Shown one piece after another: positions 52,097 to 61,663 of a stretch of 64,000 nucleotides of DNA. Origin of the DNA: JBBIPA01 sp963820495 (GTDB taxonomy: Bacteria; Chloroflexota; Dehalococcoidia; GIF9; UBA5629); contig CAWGAF010000002.1 in NCBI GenBank assembly GCA_963820495.1, positions 1,178,001 through 1,242,000 on the forward strand. Direction: 5' to 3'. Both the position numbers and the translations under genes were made by a program. Below the pieces are notes generated by a model. The model was given only the letters and a program-made list of their open reading frames with translations, made no database searches and was not told where the DNA came from. Each line of letters begins with the position of its first letter. Position 1 is the first letter of the stretch.

Positions 52097-52636
52097 ATGT
52101 CAGTAGCAATTTCGAGTAAGCGATATGCTCAGGCTGTCTTTCAAATAGCTAAAGACAGAAATAGTTTGGATGAATGGCAGAGAGACTTAAAAAGAATAGC
52201 GGATTTACTGCAATATTCTGAGTTTGTCTCACTGGTAGAAAATCCCAAATTGCCATTTGAAACTAAAGCAAAGATGGTAAAAGAGATATTAGGTAAGATA
52301 AACCCATTAGCATTAAATCTTGTCTACCTGCTAATAGCCAAAAACAAGTTTAAAAACGCCGAGCAGATTTCAAAAGAATTTGGTTACTTATTGAACGAAT
52401 ACCATGGAATAAAAAACGCCGAAGTTATTACTGCTATTCCAATAGATAGTTCCGACAGGAAGAAGCTTACACAACGTCTTGAAAATATAATTGGCAGCAA
52501 GATTAGTGCAGAGTTTAATGTAGACCCTGATATTTTAGGTGGGATTATAGCTAGGTTGGACGGCAGCCTCATCGACGGTAGCGTTCGTAATAAACTGGAA
52601 ATACTGAAACAGAGTTTAGCTGGGATTAAAAAGTAA
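52097..52636 (+). CDS. atpH: ATP synthase subunit delta
   Basis: 179 residues. KRYAQAVFQIAKDRNSLDEW at the N-terminus and the conserved DPDILGGIIARLDGSLIDGSVRNKLEIL C-terminus. It joins the stalk to F1. The following gene begins 23 bases later. Confidence 0.93.
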   Translation: MSVAISSKRYAQAVFQIAKDRNSLDEWQRDLKRIADLLQYSEFVSLVENPKLPFETKAKMVKEILGKINPLALNLVYLLIAKNKFKNAEQISKEFGYLLNEYHGIKNAEVITAIPIDSSDRKKLTQRLENIIGSKISAEFNVDPDILGGIIARLDGSLIDGSVRNKLEILKQSLAGIKK

Positions 52637-52659
52637 ATTCCCATAAGGGGGTGAGCAAC

Positions 52660-54171
52660 GTGACAACGGAAAAACGTGATATGGTTTCGGTTCTGAAGGA
52701 ACAGATAGAACATTTTGGTGCCAGTGTTACTATGGTGGAAGTCGGAACCGTAATCGAAGTTGGGGATGGTATAGCCCGCATTCACGGATTACGTGGTGCT
52801 AAATATAACGAGTTATTGGAGTTCACCAACGGCATTGTAGGACTGGCTCTCAATCTGGAAGAGGATAATGTAGCTGCAGTTGTTCTTGGTGATTACAGCC
52901 ACATTAAAGAAGGTGATGAGGTTCGTTGTACCGGAAAGGTAGTTGAAGTACCTGTTGGTAGTGAGCTTTTAGGACGTGTTGTTAACCCCATCGGAGAACC
53001 ATTGGATGGATTAGGTCCAATTAAAACAACAAAGACCAGACCTGTTGAACGAGTTGCTCCTAATGTTGTCGTTAGACAGCCAGTGAATACTTCTGTTCAT
53101 ACCGGCATCAAAATAGTCGACAGCTTAATTCCAATTGGTCGAGGGCAGCGAGAACTTATTATTGGTGACCGCTCAATAGGTAAATCAGCGATAGCCATTG
53201 ACACCATTATCAGCCAAAAGGGCACCGGCCTTATTTGTATATATGTAGCTATCGGACAGAAAACATCAAAGGTAGCTCAGGTAATAGAAACGTTTAAGAA
53301 ATATGGGGCAATGGAACACACGGCGGTAGTTGTAGCTTCTGCATCAGAACCGGCTCCTTTACAATATCTGGCTCCTTATGCTGGCTGTGCTATTGGCGAA
53401 GAATTTATGGAACAGGGGAAAGATGCGCTGATTATCTACGATGATCTAACCAAGCACGCCTGGGCATATCGCCAAATATCCTTGATACTTCGTCGCCCCC
53501 CTGGCCGAGAAGCTTATCCTGGCGATGTTTTCTATTTGCATAGTCGGCTTCTGGAAAGATCTGCCAAATTAGATGCAGAACATGGTGGGGGCTCACTAAC
53601 TGCCTTACCCATTATTGAAATACAGGCTGGTGACATGTCCGCTTATATTCCTACTAATGTCATTTCGATTACTGACGGGCAGATTATCCTTGAGACAGAT
53701 ATGTTTAACAGTGGTATTCGCCCTGCATTAAATGCTGGATTATCCGTATCGCGAGTTGGCGGTAAAGCTCAAACGAAGGCTATGAGACAAGTAGCTGGTA
53801 AGCTGAGATTGGATATGGCTCAATACCGCGAACTGGCTACTTTTGCCCAATTTGGTACAGCAGATTTAGACAAAGCGACACGAGCTCAATTAGACCGAGG
53901 ACAACGGATTACCGAAGTATTAAAACAACCACAGTATACTCCAATGTCTTTGAGCAAAGAGGTGACAATTCTCTATGCTGTTACAAATGGCTATTTGGAC
54001 GACATACCAGCGGATAAGGTCACTGCTTTTGAGCAAAGTCTTCATCGCTTTATGGATAGCAATAAACCTGATATAGGAAAACGCATTGAAGCTGAAAAAG
54101 AGCTCACACCAGAAATCGAGCAAGCCCTAAAAGAGGCAATACTAGAGTTCAAGCAAAACGTAACTTATTGA
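52660..54171 (+). CDS. atpA: ATP synthase subunit alpha
   Basis: 503 residues from the GTG at 52660, because AAGGGGGTGA (with the other GTG at 52651 inside it) lies ahead as ribosome site. The P-loop reads GDRSIGKSAIAIDTI (most family members have GDRQTGKTA). Other motifs: IYVAIGQKTSKVAQV and the alpha/beta signature near PALNAGLSVSRVGG. Non-catalytic nucleotide subunit of F1. Confidence 0.94.
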   Translation: MTTEKRDMVSVLKEQIEHFGASVTMVEVGTVIEVGDGIARIHGLRGAKYNELLEFTNGIVGLALNLEEDNVAAVVLGDYSHIKEGDEVRCTGKVVEVPVGSELLGRVVNPIGEPLDGLGPIKTTKTRPVERVAPNVVVRQPVNTSVHTGIKIVDSLIPIGRGQRELIIGDRSIGKSAIAIDTIISQKGTGLICIYVAIGQKTSKVAQVIETFKKYGAMEHTAVVVASASEPAPLQYLAPYAGCAIGEEFMEQGKDALIIYDDLTKHAWAYRQISLILRRPPGREAYPGDVFYLHSRLLERSAKLDAEHGGGSLTALPIIEIQAGDMSAYIPTNVISITDGQIILETDMFNSGIRPALNAGLSVSRVGGKAQTKAMRQVAGKLRLDMAQYRELATFAQFGTADLDKATRAQLDRGQRITEVLKQPQYTPMSLSKEVTILYAVTNGYLDDIPADKVTAFEQSLHRFMDSNKPDIGKRIEAEKELTPEIEQALKEAILEFKQNVTY

Positions 54172-54185
54172 TTTGAAGGAAAAAG

Positions 54186-55043
54186 ATGATTAGTCCGCGT
54201 ATTCTTCGCAGGCGCATACGCAGTATACAAAGTACAGCGAAAATCACCAAGGCAATGGAAATGATTGCCACGGCCAAGATGAAACGTGCTCAAGATCAAG
54301 CTATTGCTGGCAGACCATACAATGACAAGATAGTACAGCTTATTTCTGACCTTGCTGTTGAGTCTGGAACCGAAGGAGCTATCCACCCTCTGCTCGAAAG
54401 AAGAGAGGAAATAAATAGAATAGCAATAGTTCATATTACTTCAGATAGAGGGCTATGCGGTGGGCTTAATTCTAATATGAATCGACTAACGGGCAACTTT
54501 ATTTTAGAGCAGAGTGTACCTGTTACACTTATTACCATTGGTCGTAAAGGGCGAGATTTCATAAATCGCCACGGACGTGATATCAGAGCTGAATTTACCA
54601 TCGGCGACCGACCTACCATGTTTGAAACATCGCCGATTTCCCACATCATCATAGATGACTATACTAATCACCATGTCGACCTCGTGTATCTAGCATATAC
54701 TCAATTCGTCAGTACCATGACTCAGAAGCCGGTTATGGAACTATTACTACCGGTTAAGCCAGCAACATTATCAAAAACAGAAACTACGGAATATATTTAT
54801 GAACCAGATCCAAAGTCCGTTCTGGGAGGACTTTTACCAAGATTCGTCGAGATGCGAGTTTATCATGCTTTACTTGAAGCTATTGCCAGCGAGCATTCGG
54901 CTCGAATGATTGCAATGCGCAATGCTACTGATAACGCAAATGAGATTATCGAACATCTGACTCTTACATTAAATAAAGCTCGTCAAGAAATGATCACCAC
55001 AGAACTCCTTGATATTATTGGTGGTGTTGAAGTCTTGCATTAG
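54186..55043 (+). CDS. atpG: ATP synthase subunit gamma
   Basis: 285 residues. N-terminal MISPRILRRRIRSIQSTAKITKAMEMIATAKMKRAQ and C-terminal MRNATDNANEIIEHLTLTLNKARQEMITTELLDIIGG are the conserved coiled coil of the central shaft. It starts 14 bases after atpA. Confidence 0.95.
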   Translation: MISPRILRRRIRSIQSTAKITKAMEMIATAKMKRAQDQAIAGRPYNDKIVQLISDLAVESGTEGAIHPLLERREEINRIAIVHITSDRGLCGGLNSNMNRLTGNFILEQSVPVTLITIGRKGRDFINRHGRDIRAEFTIGDRPTMFETSPISHIIIDDYTNHHVDLVYLAYTQFVSTMTQKPVMELLLPVKPATLSKTETTEYIYEPDPKSVLGGLLPRFVEMRVYHALLEAIASEHSARMIAMRNATDNANEIIEHLTLTLNKARQEMITTELLDIIGGVEVLH

Positions 55044-55055
55044 AGGAGGTATATT

Positions 55056-56450
55056 TTGGCAAAGGGAAAGGTAGTTCAAATAATTGGAACAGTAGTTGAT
55101 GTAGAATTCCCTCAAGAGGAATTACCAACTATTTATAATGCTATAGAAATAAACCAAGACGGCACTAAAATAGTTCTCGAGGTAGAACAACATATCGGCA
55201 ACAATTATGTTCGTTGTCTGGCTCTGAGTCCTACCGATGGTTTGCAAAGGGGAACAGAGGCAGTGGATACAGGTGCCTCGGTTACAGTACCCGTAGGCAA
55301 AGCGACTTTAGGTCGGTTATTCAATGTATTCGGTGAGCCCTTAGATAATCTTGGTCCGGTAAAGGCTGAACAACGTCTCCCTATACACCGAGAACCTCCA
55401 CCACTCGAAGAGCAGGAGACTACTACCCAGATGCTGGAAACTGGCTTGAAGGTAGTTGACTTGATTACCCCATTTACTAAGGGTGGTAAGATTGGCGCCT
55501 ATGGTGGTGCTGGTGTGGGCAAGACTGTAATTATTATGGAGTTAATCCATAACATAGCTACTGAACACGGCGGTTTTTCCGTATTTGCGGGGGTTGGTGA
55601 AAGATCCAGGGAAGGTAATGACCTTTGGTTAGAAATGAAGGACTCTGGAGTGCTAGAAAAAACAATGTTAGTTTTTGGGCAGATGAATGAACCTCCTGGA
55701 GTTCGCGCCAGAATAGGTTTGACCGGCGTAACTATGGCAGAATATTTCCGCGAGGCAGAGGGACAGGATGTACTGCTATTTATCGATAACATTTATCGCC
55801 ATATTTTGGCAAACATGGAGGTCTCGGCATTACTGGGACGTATGCCATCGGCAGTAGGTTATCAACCAACTCTTGCTACCGACGTCGGTGAACTGGAAGA
55901 AAGAATCACTTCCACCAAGAGAGGCTCTATCACTTCATTTCAGGCTATATACGTACCAGCAGACGATTATACTGACCCTGGGATAGTGGCCACTTTTGGC
56001 CATCTTGATGGTGTTATATCTCTGGAGCGTTCTATTGCTGAGTTAGGTATCTACCCGGCTGTCGACCCACTGACTTCCACGTCACGCATACTCGACCCAC
56101 AGATTGTTGGTGCGGAACATTACCAGGCTGCTAGAGGAGTACAAAAAGTTTTGCAGCGGTATAAGGACCTTCAGGATGTGATCGCTATATTGGGTATGGA
56201 AGAGCTGAGTGAAGAAGATAAGTTGACCGTAGCCAGGGCTCGCCGTATTCAGAGATTCCTATCTCAACCTATGTTTGTAGCCGAAGCCTATACCGGTAGA
56301 GAAGGCAAATATGTTCCTATAAAAGAAACCGTTCGTGGCTTCAATGAGATTCTGGAAGGAAAACACGACCATCTTCCTGAAGCTGCTTTCTTTATGGTTG
56401 GTACTATCGACGAAGCAGTAGCCCAAGCTAAGAAAATTGAAGGTGCATAG
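55056..56450 (+). CDS. atpD: ATP synthase subunit beta
   Basis: 464 residues from a TTG at 55056 preceded by GGAGG. Catalytic P-loop GGAGVGKTV near 150-158 and GERSREGNDLW. The DELSEED-type loop reads LGMEELSEEDKLTV. The segment after the nucleotide site reads VATFGHLDGVISLERSI, where most beta subunits have ATTFAHLDA-type sequence. Catalytic subunit of F1. Confidence 0.95.
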   Translation: MAKGKVVQIIGTVVDVEFPQEELPTIYNAIEINQDGTKIVLEVEQHIGNNYVRCLALSPTDGLQRGTEAVDTGASVTVPVGKATLGRLFNVFGEPLDNLGPVKAEQRLPIHREPPPLEEQETTTQMLETGLKVVDLITPFTKGGKIGAYGGAGVGKTVIIMELIHNIATEHGGFSVFAGVGERSREGNDLWLEMKDSGVLEKTMLVFGQMNEPPGVRARIGLTGVTMAEYFREAEGQDVLLFIDNIYRHILANMEVSALLGRMPSAVGYQPTLATDVGELEERITSTKRGSITSFQAIYVPADDYTDPGIVATFGHLDGVISLERSIAELGIYPAVDPLTSTSRILDPQIVGAEHYQAARGVQKVLQRYKDLQDVIAILGMEELSEEDKLTVARARRIQRFLSQPMFVAEAYTGREGKYVPIKETVRGFNEILEGKHDHLPEAAFFMVGTIDEAVAQAKKIEGA

Positions 56451-56875
56451 TGTCTAAGTTAAGGCTTGAGATTGTAACTGCCGAGTGTCAAACCTTCGCT
56501 GGCGAGGTTAATGCAGTGATTGCACCGGGCATAGAGGGACAATTGGGCATTCTGCCTCACCACGCACCACTGATGACTATGTTACAACCTGGAGAACTGA
56601 TAGTTAAAAGGGACGGAGAAGAGACGTATTTAGCTATTACCGGTGGTTTTCTTGAGGTACGACCAGATAAAGTCATTATTCTGGCTGATGCCTGCGAAAA
56701 GAGTGAAGAAATCGATATGGCTCGTGCTGAAGCAGCTAAGAAACGCGCTGAAGAACGGATCAAATTACGATCACCCGATATAGACTACACCCGTGCCGAA
56801 GCTGCTCTCCGTCGTTCCCTGGTACGCCTTAAGGTTGCCGAAAAGGTACGCCGAAAACTTAGGCCAAATGTATAG
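56450..56875 (+). CDS. atpC: ATP synthase subunit epsilon
   Basis: 141 residues. GTG at 56450 overlaps the last base of the atpD stop (ATAGTG). N-terminal beta-sandwich (VIAPGIEGQLGILPHHAPLMTML) and a C-terminal helical hairpin. It couples and can inhibit F1. Last gene of the operon; the AEC gene converges on it. Confidence 0.92.
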   Translation: MSKLRLEIVTAECQTFAGEVNAVIAPGIEGQLGILPHHAPLMTMLQPGELIVKRDGEETYLAITGGFLEVRPDKVIILADACEKSEEIDMARAEAAKKRAEERIKLRSPDIDYTRAEAALRRSLVRLKVAEKVRRKLRPNV

Positions 56876-56884
56876 TATTTGCAC

Positions 56885-57841
56885 TTAGATAATCGGGAAA
56901 AACATATTAAACAAATAAAGTACTAAGGGAATCGAAATTATAGAAAAGATGAAGCTGGCAAAAATAAAATGACCTGCTATAGTCCGATTACCTCCGGAGC
57001 GTTCTGCCAGCAAAGGTATCGCCGTGATCGGTGGCACAGCACTTTGTAAGATAATGATGAGTGCAATTCCAAAATCCATTTGGATAAACGATCGAACGAG
57101 CATCAATATGCCTAGGAAGACTAGCGGGAAAACTATATTTTTAACCAGCACAAATTTTACGATCTCTAAAGTATTGAATTGTCCTTTTCTTCTAAAATCC
57201 ACATAAATATTACCGCCAAGAATTATCATAAGCAGCGGTAATGACATTGCACCCAACATCTGAAGTATTGTAATAACAAAGCCCGGTATATAATTTTGAA
57301 ATCCGACAAGCCTTATAGCGAGACCTATTAAGGTGATAAGCAGGACTGGATTCAGTATCCTTCTCCAATTTACTTTTTCTTTTTGCTTCCCAAAAAACAG
57401 ATAATAGGTACCAAAAACCAAAGAGGGGTGCAAAAATATGAACAAGAAAAGCTGGACTAAATAAGGTGCTTCTTTACCAAATATGCCACTGATTATAATT
57501 AAAGGAAAGAATATGCCATTCTGAAAGAAAAGGCTTATAGCAAACTCACGACGTGTCTCTTTTTTCGAGATAAACATAGCAATCAATGACAAAGCCAGGG
57601 AAATCGAGCTGAAGAACAACCACCATAGGGGTAACCGCCACCAGTCGGGATACTTCTCAGGAGAAAAATCTACCAGTACGTTAGCCAATACCAGGCAGGG
57701 CAATGCAATATCAATGGCTAATGTAGCGAGAAAGCCTAGCAAATTCTCTGGCACTATTCTTTTAGCTATTATCCAGAACCCTAAAATCCCAATCCCTAGA
57801 AGCGCCGCCACTGATTGAAATGTAATTAGCAGTATGTCCAT
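56885..57841 (-). CDS. AEC-family transporter
   Basis: 318 residues with about ten transmembrane helices and paired two-fold halves, typical of auxin-efflux-carrier permeases (PF03547). N-terminal helix MDILLITFQSVAALLGIGILGFWII and conserved LPCLVLANVL. Substrates in bacteria include malonate, malate and other carboxylates; none can be assigned here. It ends 9 bases after atpC. Confidence 0.82.
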   Translation of the reverse strand: MDILLITFQSVAALLGIGILGFWIIAKRIVPENLLGFLATLAIDIALPCLVLANVLVDFSPEKYPDWWRLPLWWLFFSSISLALSLIAMFISKKETRREFAISLFFQNGIFFPLIIISGIFGKEAPYLVQLFLFIFLHPSLVFGTYYLFFGKQKEKVNWRRILNPVLLITLIGLAIRLVGFQNYIPGFVITILQMLGAMSLPLLMIILGGNIYVDFRRKGQFNTLEIVKFVLVKNIVFPLVFLGILMLVRSFIQMDFGIALIIILQSAVPPITAIPLLAERSGGNRTIAGHFIFASFIFSIISIPLVLYLFNMFFPII

Positions 57842-58054
57842 TTTTACATCGCAGCTATTATAACAAATCGTTATTCTGTTCGGATTTATTACTTATTACA
57901 CATATTAGTGATAATATAATTTAGGCATTAATATTCCATTTCACTCTGGCTAAATGTATAATCAAAGTAATGCAACACATCAAAATACTGAAAATAACGA
58001 AACTATAAAAATGAAGACGCGGACACCACGTATACAGATAAGTGAAGATTTAAA

Positions 58055-58762
58055 TTGATTGACTGGCGCAACTTACAACAGGATATTGGTATCACTTTTC
58101 GAAATGCAGCTCTGCTTCAGCAAGCATTCCGACATTCATCTTTTATTAATGAGAACCCAGATTTGCCAATTCCTGATAATGAGCGACTTGAATTTCTGGG
58201 CGATGCTGTGCTCAACTTCGTTGTTGCTGAAAAGATATATCATGAATTCCCTAATCTGACCGAAGGTGAGTTGACTGTATTGCGCATTTCACTAATTCGT
58301 GAGGATACACTGGCTCGACTGGCATCAGACCTCAACCTTGGTGAATATCTACAGCTAGGCAAAGGTGAGGAATCCTCAGGCGGTCGGCAAAGACAAAGTA
58401 ATCTTGCTGATACTCTCGAAGCCCTGATAGGTGCCATCTTTCTGGATCAAGGACTGGCTACTGCCAGAGATTTCATTTTACGCAAACTGCACAAAAATTT
58501 GGAGAAAATCAAAAGTGGGGAATCAGAGCAAAACTATAAAGCGAAACTACAGGAATTCACCCAAGCTGAATACAAACAATTACCCACTTACCATATTGTA
58601 GAATCTTCGGGGCCGGACCATGATAGAAACTTCATAGTTGAAGTGATGCTGGGAGATAAAGTGCTGGGAAAAGGTTTTGGAAAGAGCAAAAAGGCTGCAG
58701 AAATAGAAGCTGCCCGCTTAGCCTGCGAGAAATTGATAACTAACAAAAACAATTTGGGATAA
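58055..58762 (+). CDS. rnc: Ribonuclease III
   Basis: 235 residues from a TTG at 58055 (weak ribosome site). The RNase III signature NERLEFLGDAVLNFVVAEKIY near 42-62 and GAIFLDQGLATAR near 125; C-terminal dsRNA-binding domain (NYKAKLQEFTQAEYKQLPTY). It cuts double-stranded RNA in rRNA and mRNA processing. Followed by a convergent UPF0173 gene. Confidence 0.93.
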   Translation: MIDWRNLQQDIGITFRNAALLQQAFRHSSFINENPDLPIPDNERLEFLGDAVLNFVVAEKIYHEFPNLTEGELTVLRISLIREDTLARLASDLNLGEYLQLGKGEESSGGRQRQSNLADTLEALIGAIFLDQGLATARDFILRKLHKNLEKIKSGESEQNYKAKLQEFTQAEYKQLPTYHIVESSGPDHDRNFIVEVMLGDKVLGKGFGKSKKAAEIEAARLACEKLITNKNNLG

Positions 58763-58772
58763 TTAATTCACA

Positions 58773-59420
58773 CTATGATGCTGGCTTTAGAACCAAGATT
58801 TCAGGTTTAGTCGGCAATGTCTCTGCCTTAAGTTCTATCTCGCTCCAATCCAGCCTTTTAATATTGTTTTTACCTGCCAGAAAATCGTCCACACCAGTGA
58901 TGGGAAAATCCAGTTTGGGTGTTTTGTAATGCATAGGAACAATAACTCTAGGTTCCAGTTTACTACAAATTTGAGTTGATACCCTGGCATCTATGGTAAA
59001 ATAACCACCTACGGGAATAAGCAATAAATCGACATCCCCAATTTCCTTAAGTTGCTCATTATTAAGCGGATGCCCCAAATCTCCCAGGTGGCAAACTTTG
59101 ATCCCATCCACAGAGAAACAAAAGATGGTATTAGCACCCCGCTGTTTACCGCCAGCCTCATCATGGTAAGAAGCAATGCCTTTAAACTGAATCCCCTTAA
59201 CACGTTTTACACCAATGACTTTGACCACCTCCGGTTTTCCTGCTACAGATGAAACAGCATTATGATCAAAATGATCATGGCTCATGGTCACAATATCCGC
59301 TGTCTCTTTAATAGGTGCATATTTTACACCTTGAACTGTGCCATACGGGTCAGTGATTATCTTTAATCCAGTTTCAGAAGTGATTAAAAAGCAGGAATGC
59401 CCCAACCACTTTAGCTTCAT
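58773..59420 (-). CDS. UPF0173 metal-dependent hydrolase
   Basis: 215 residues, metallo-beta-lactamase fold: MSHDHFDHNAV near 45-55, HLGDLGHPL near 110-118 and a later PMHYKTP. UPF0173 proteins (YtkL-type) have unknown substrates. The gene lies 29 bases after pepA, in the same direction. Confidence 0.82.
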   Translation of the reverse strand: MKLKWLGHSCFLITSETGLKIITDPYGTVQGVKYAPIKETADIVTMSHDHFDHNAVSSVAGKPEVVKVIGVKRVKGIQFKGIASYHDEAGGKQRGANTIFCFSVDGIKVCHLGDLGHPLNNEQLKEIGDVDLLLIPVGGYFTIDARVSTQICSKLEPRVIVPMHYKTPKLDFPITGVDDFLAGKNNIKRLDWSEIELKAETLPTKPEILVLKPAS

Positions 59421-59449
59421 AGCATACCTCCTTATAATATAACTTTGCT

Positions 59450-60949
59450 TTATTTAACCGAAGTCAAAGCTAGATTAACCAGAGTTCGCACGCAAACTCC
59501 AGTAGCACCTTTTACCAGATAGCCATGCTCTTTGTCACTAAAAAAAGTACCAGCGATGTCAATATGTGCCCAGGGCTTATCACTAACAAACTCGGAGAGA
59601 AACTGGGCCGCGGTAATAGCACCTCCATACCTGCCACCACTATTCTTTATATCAGCAACATCACTTTTATTTTGCTCTTTATACTCCTCATACATCGGCA
59701 ACTGACATAGACGCTCGCCAGCATCAGCCCCAGCCTTGATAAGTTTATCCGCCAGCTCTTGATTATTAGTAAAAATCCCGCTGCAGATCTCTCCCAGGGC
59801 TACATGACAGGCACCTGTCAGCGTGGCTACATCTACTAACGGTGATAAGCCTTGTTTTGCGGCATAACTCAGGGCATCAGCCAGAATAAGCCTCCCTTCA
59901 GCATCTGTATTGACCACTTCAATGGTCTTACCGTTCAGTGCCTTCAAAACATCACCTGGTTTGAGAGCCTTACCACTAGGTAAGTTCTCAGTAGCCGGAA
60001 TAACTCCGGTAACATTCACTTTGAGTTTTAACTGAGCAATAGCACTCAAGGCTGCCATGACTGCAGCTCCTCCAGACATATCGCCTTTCATCTCATGCAT
60101 ATTCTCTGATGGCTTTATGGAGATTCCCCCAGAATCAAAAGTCAAACCTTTACCCACAAAACCTAAAGTTTCTGAAGAACCTTCGTCACCTTTATAGCTT
60201 AAAACTATTACTTTTGGTGGTTGGTCGCTTCCCTGGGCTACCCCTAAAAGCGCTCCCATGCCCATCTCTTTCATCTGCTCACGTTCCAGAACCACCAACT
60301 GGAGGCCGTTAACCCGCGACAGTCCTTCAGCCGCTTTTGCTAAATCAGTTGGGGTCATGTAATTAGATGGTTCATTAATCAAGTCGCGAGCTAAATTAGT
60401 AGCCGTGGCAAGTATCTTCCCTATACTACAGCCTTGCTCCAATTCTTTCTTTCTGATAACATCCCTCTCAACTACAATTATTTCTTCGATATCCCGGTAA
60501 TCAGGTTCTTTGGTAATATGCTTGCGGAAATTATAAAGCCCCAGGATGCTACCCTCAGCTATAGCTTGAGCAGCTATATTAGGTTCAATACCACCAGCAC
60601 CGGCACCATGGAGGATAGTGGCTACACACTGGCAATTCAATCCACGCAAGGAGCGACAAGCGTGGGCCACCACTTTACGAATCTTGTCAACAGTGAAATC
60701 AGCCTGCTTACCTAAACCCACCACAGCTACAATACGTGCCGGGATTTTACCCAGGGTATGTATGATGCTAACTTCGCAAAGTTTGCCTTTAATCTCGCCT
60801 TGCTCGATAAGCCTGGTAATAGCTCCATCCAGAGCTTTATCTACCGCGCCTGTAGCTCCACCGGAATGCCCGACTCCCTCAAAAAGGTTAAACATAATAG
60901 CATCGGTCTTTACCTGCGTAATATCGTCAATAACGACTTTAATTTCCAT
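59450..60949 (-). CDS. pepA: Leucyl/cytosol aminopeptidase (M17)
   Basis: 499 residues. Metal and catalytic residues in VGKGLTFDSGGISIKPSENMHEMKGDMSGG and NTDAEGRLILADAL, the M17 signature. N-terminal regulatory domain of about 160 residues. It releases N-terminal residues from peptides; some members also bind DNA. Likely co-transcribed with UPF0173. Confidence 0.94.
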   Translation of the reverse strand: MEIKVVIDDITQVKTDAIMFNLFEGVGHSGGATGAVDKALDGAITRLIEQGEIKGKLCEVSIIHTLGKIPARIVAVVGLGKQADFTVDKIRKVVAHACRSLRGLNCQCVATILHGAGAGGIEPNIAAQAIAEGSILGLYNFRKHITKEPDYRDIEEIIVVERDVIRKKELEQGCSIGKILATATNLARDLINEPSNYMTPTDLAKAAEGLSRVNGLQLVVLEREQMKEMGMGALLGVAQGSDQPPKVIVLSYKGDEGSSETLGFVGKGLTFDSGGISIKPSENMHEMKGDMSGGAAVMAALSAIAQLKLKVNVTGVIPATENLPSGKALKPGDVLKALNGKTIEVVNTDAEGRLILADALSYAAKQGLSPLVDVATLTGACHVALGEICSGIFTNNQELADKLIKAGADAGERLCQLPMYEEYKEQNKSDVADIKNSGGRYGGAITAAQFLSEFVSDKPWAHIDIAGTFFSDKEHGYLVKGATGVCVRTLVNLALTSVK

Positions 60950-60994
60950 TATTTCCTCCTAAGATATATGTTACTCGAAATATGCTGCAAAACT

Positions 60995-61588
60995 TCAACG
61001 CCTTATCAGACGCACTATCTTATCAATGACTGGGGTGATATCACGAGAAGTATCAACTGCAAAATGATTGCGCTGGATTTTTCCCGCTATTGGCTTCATC
61101 CGTTTATAGACATTCCAGTCCGCATCAGATTTATCTTCCAGGTTACCTCCATTTTCCCGCTTCTGAAGTCGCTGGTAAACCACGTCAGATGGTGCTTCAA
61201 TACGTACTATAATTAGTTTCGCTCCAATCTTATCACCGATGTGATAGAGACGTTCACGGTGCTGTTCTATCAAATTGGTTGCATCGAATATTATAGATAT
61301 CCCCCGACTTAAAAGTTCCTCAATCAGGCCGTGGAGAGCCGTGAACAAGCGAGCGCTTTCTTCAGCACTATAACTTGGACTGGGAAACAAGACTTTACGC
61401 ATGGCATCGCTTTCTAAAATAAGAAAAGGCGCTTTTTCAGCCAGTTTACGGCAGAAAAATGATTTACCCGTACCTGGTAAACCACTTACTATGACAAAAA
61501 CAGGATTAACCACTGCTTCAGGAAGCACTAGGAAACTTAATCTCAAAGTCTCTACATCCTGGTTTAGCTGGCTCGGCTGTATACTCAT
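60995..61588 (-). CDS. P-loop kinase/ATPase of the AAA_33 group
   Basis: 197 residues. Walker A VSGLPGTGKSFF near 34-45, then ESDAMRKVLF and FDATNLIEQHRERL, patterns typical of small AAA_33 zeta-toxin-like or nucleotide/sugar kinases. Substrate unknown. It ends 45 bases before the pepA start on the same strand. Confidence 0.78.
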   Translation of the reverse strand: MSIQPSQLNQDVETLRLSFLVLPEAVVNPVFVIVSGLPGTGKSFFCRKLAEKAPFLILESDAMRKVLFPSPSYSAEESARLFTALHGLIEELLSRGISIIFDATNLIEQHRERLYHIGDKIGAKLIIVRIEAPSDVVYQRLQKRENGGNLEDKSDADWNVYKRMKPIAGKIQRNHFAVDTSRDITPVIDKIVRLIRR

Positions 61589-61663
61589 TGAGAAATTATA
61601 AGATATTTCCTGAATCCACGCTAATCTGGAGCTTGTTGCGAAACTCTCTTGCGGTGGTAGAAT

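Noticed and set aside
61590..61640. Outer inverted repeat of the second IS1595 unit
   Set aside because: I looked for a match to the repeats at 26493 and 28497 and found only loose similarity (CTGGAGCTTGTT); not strong enough to call.
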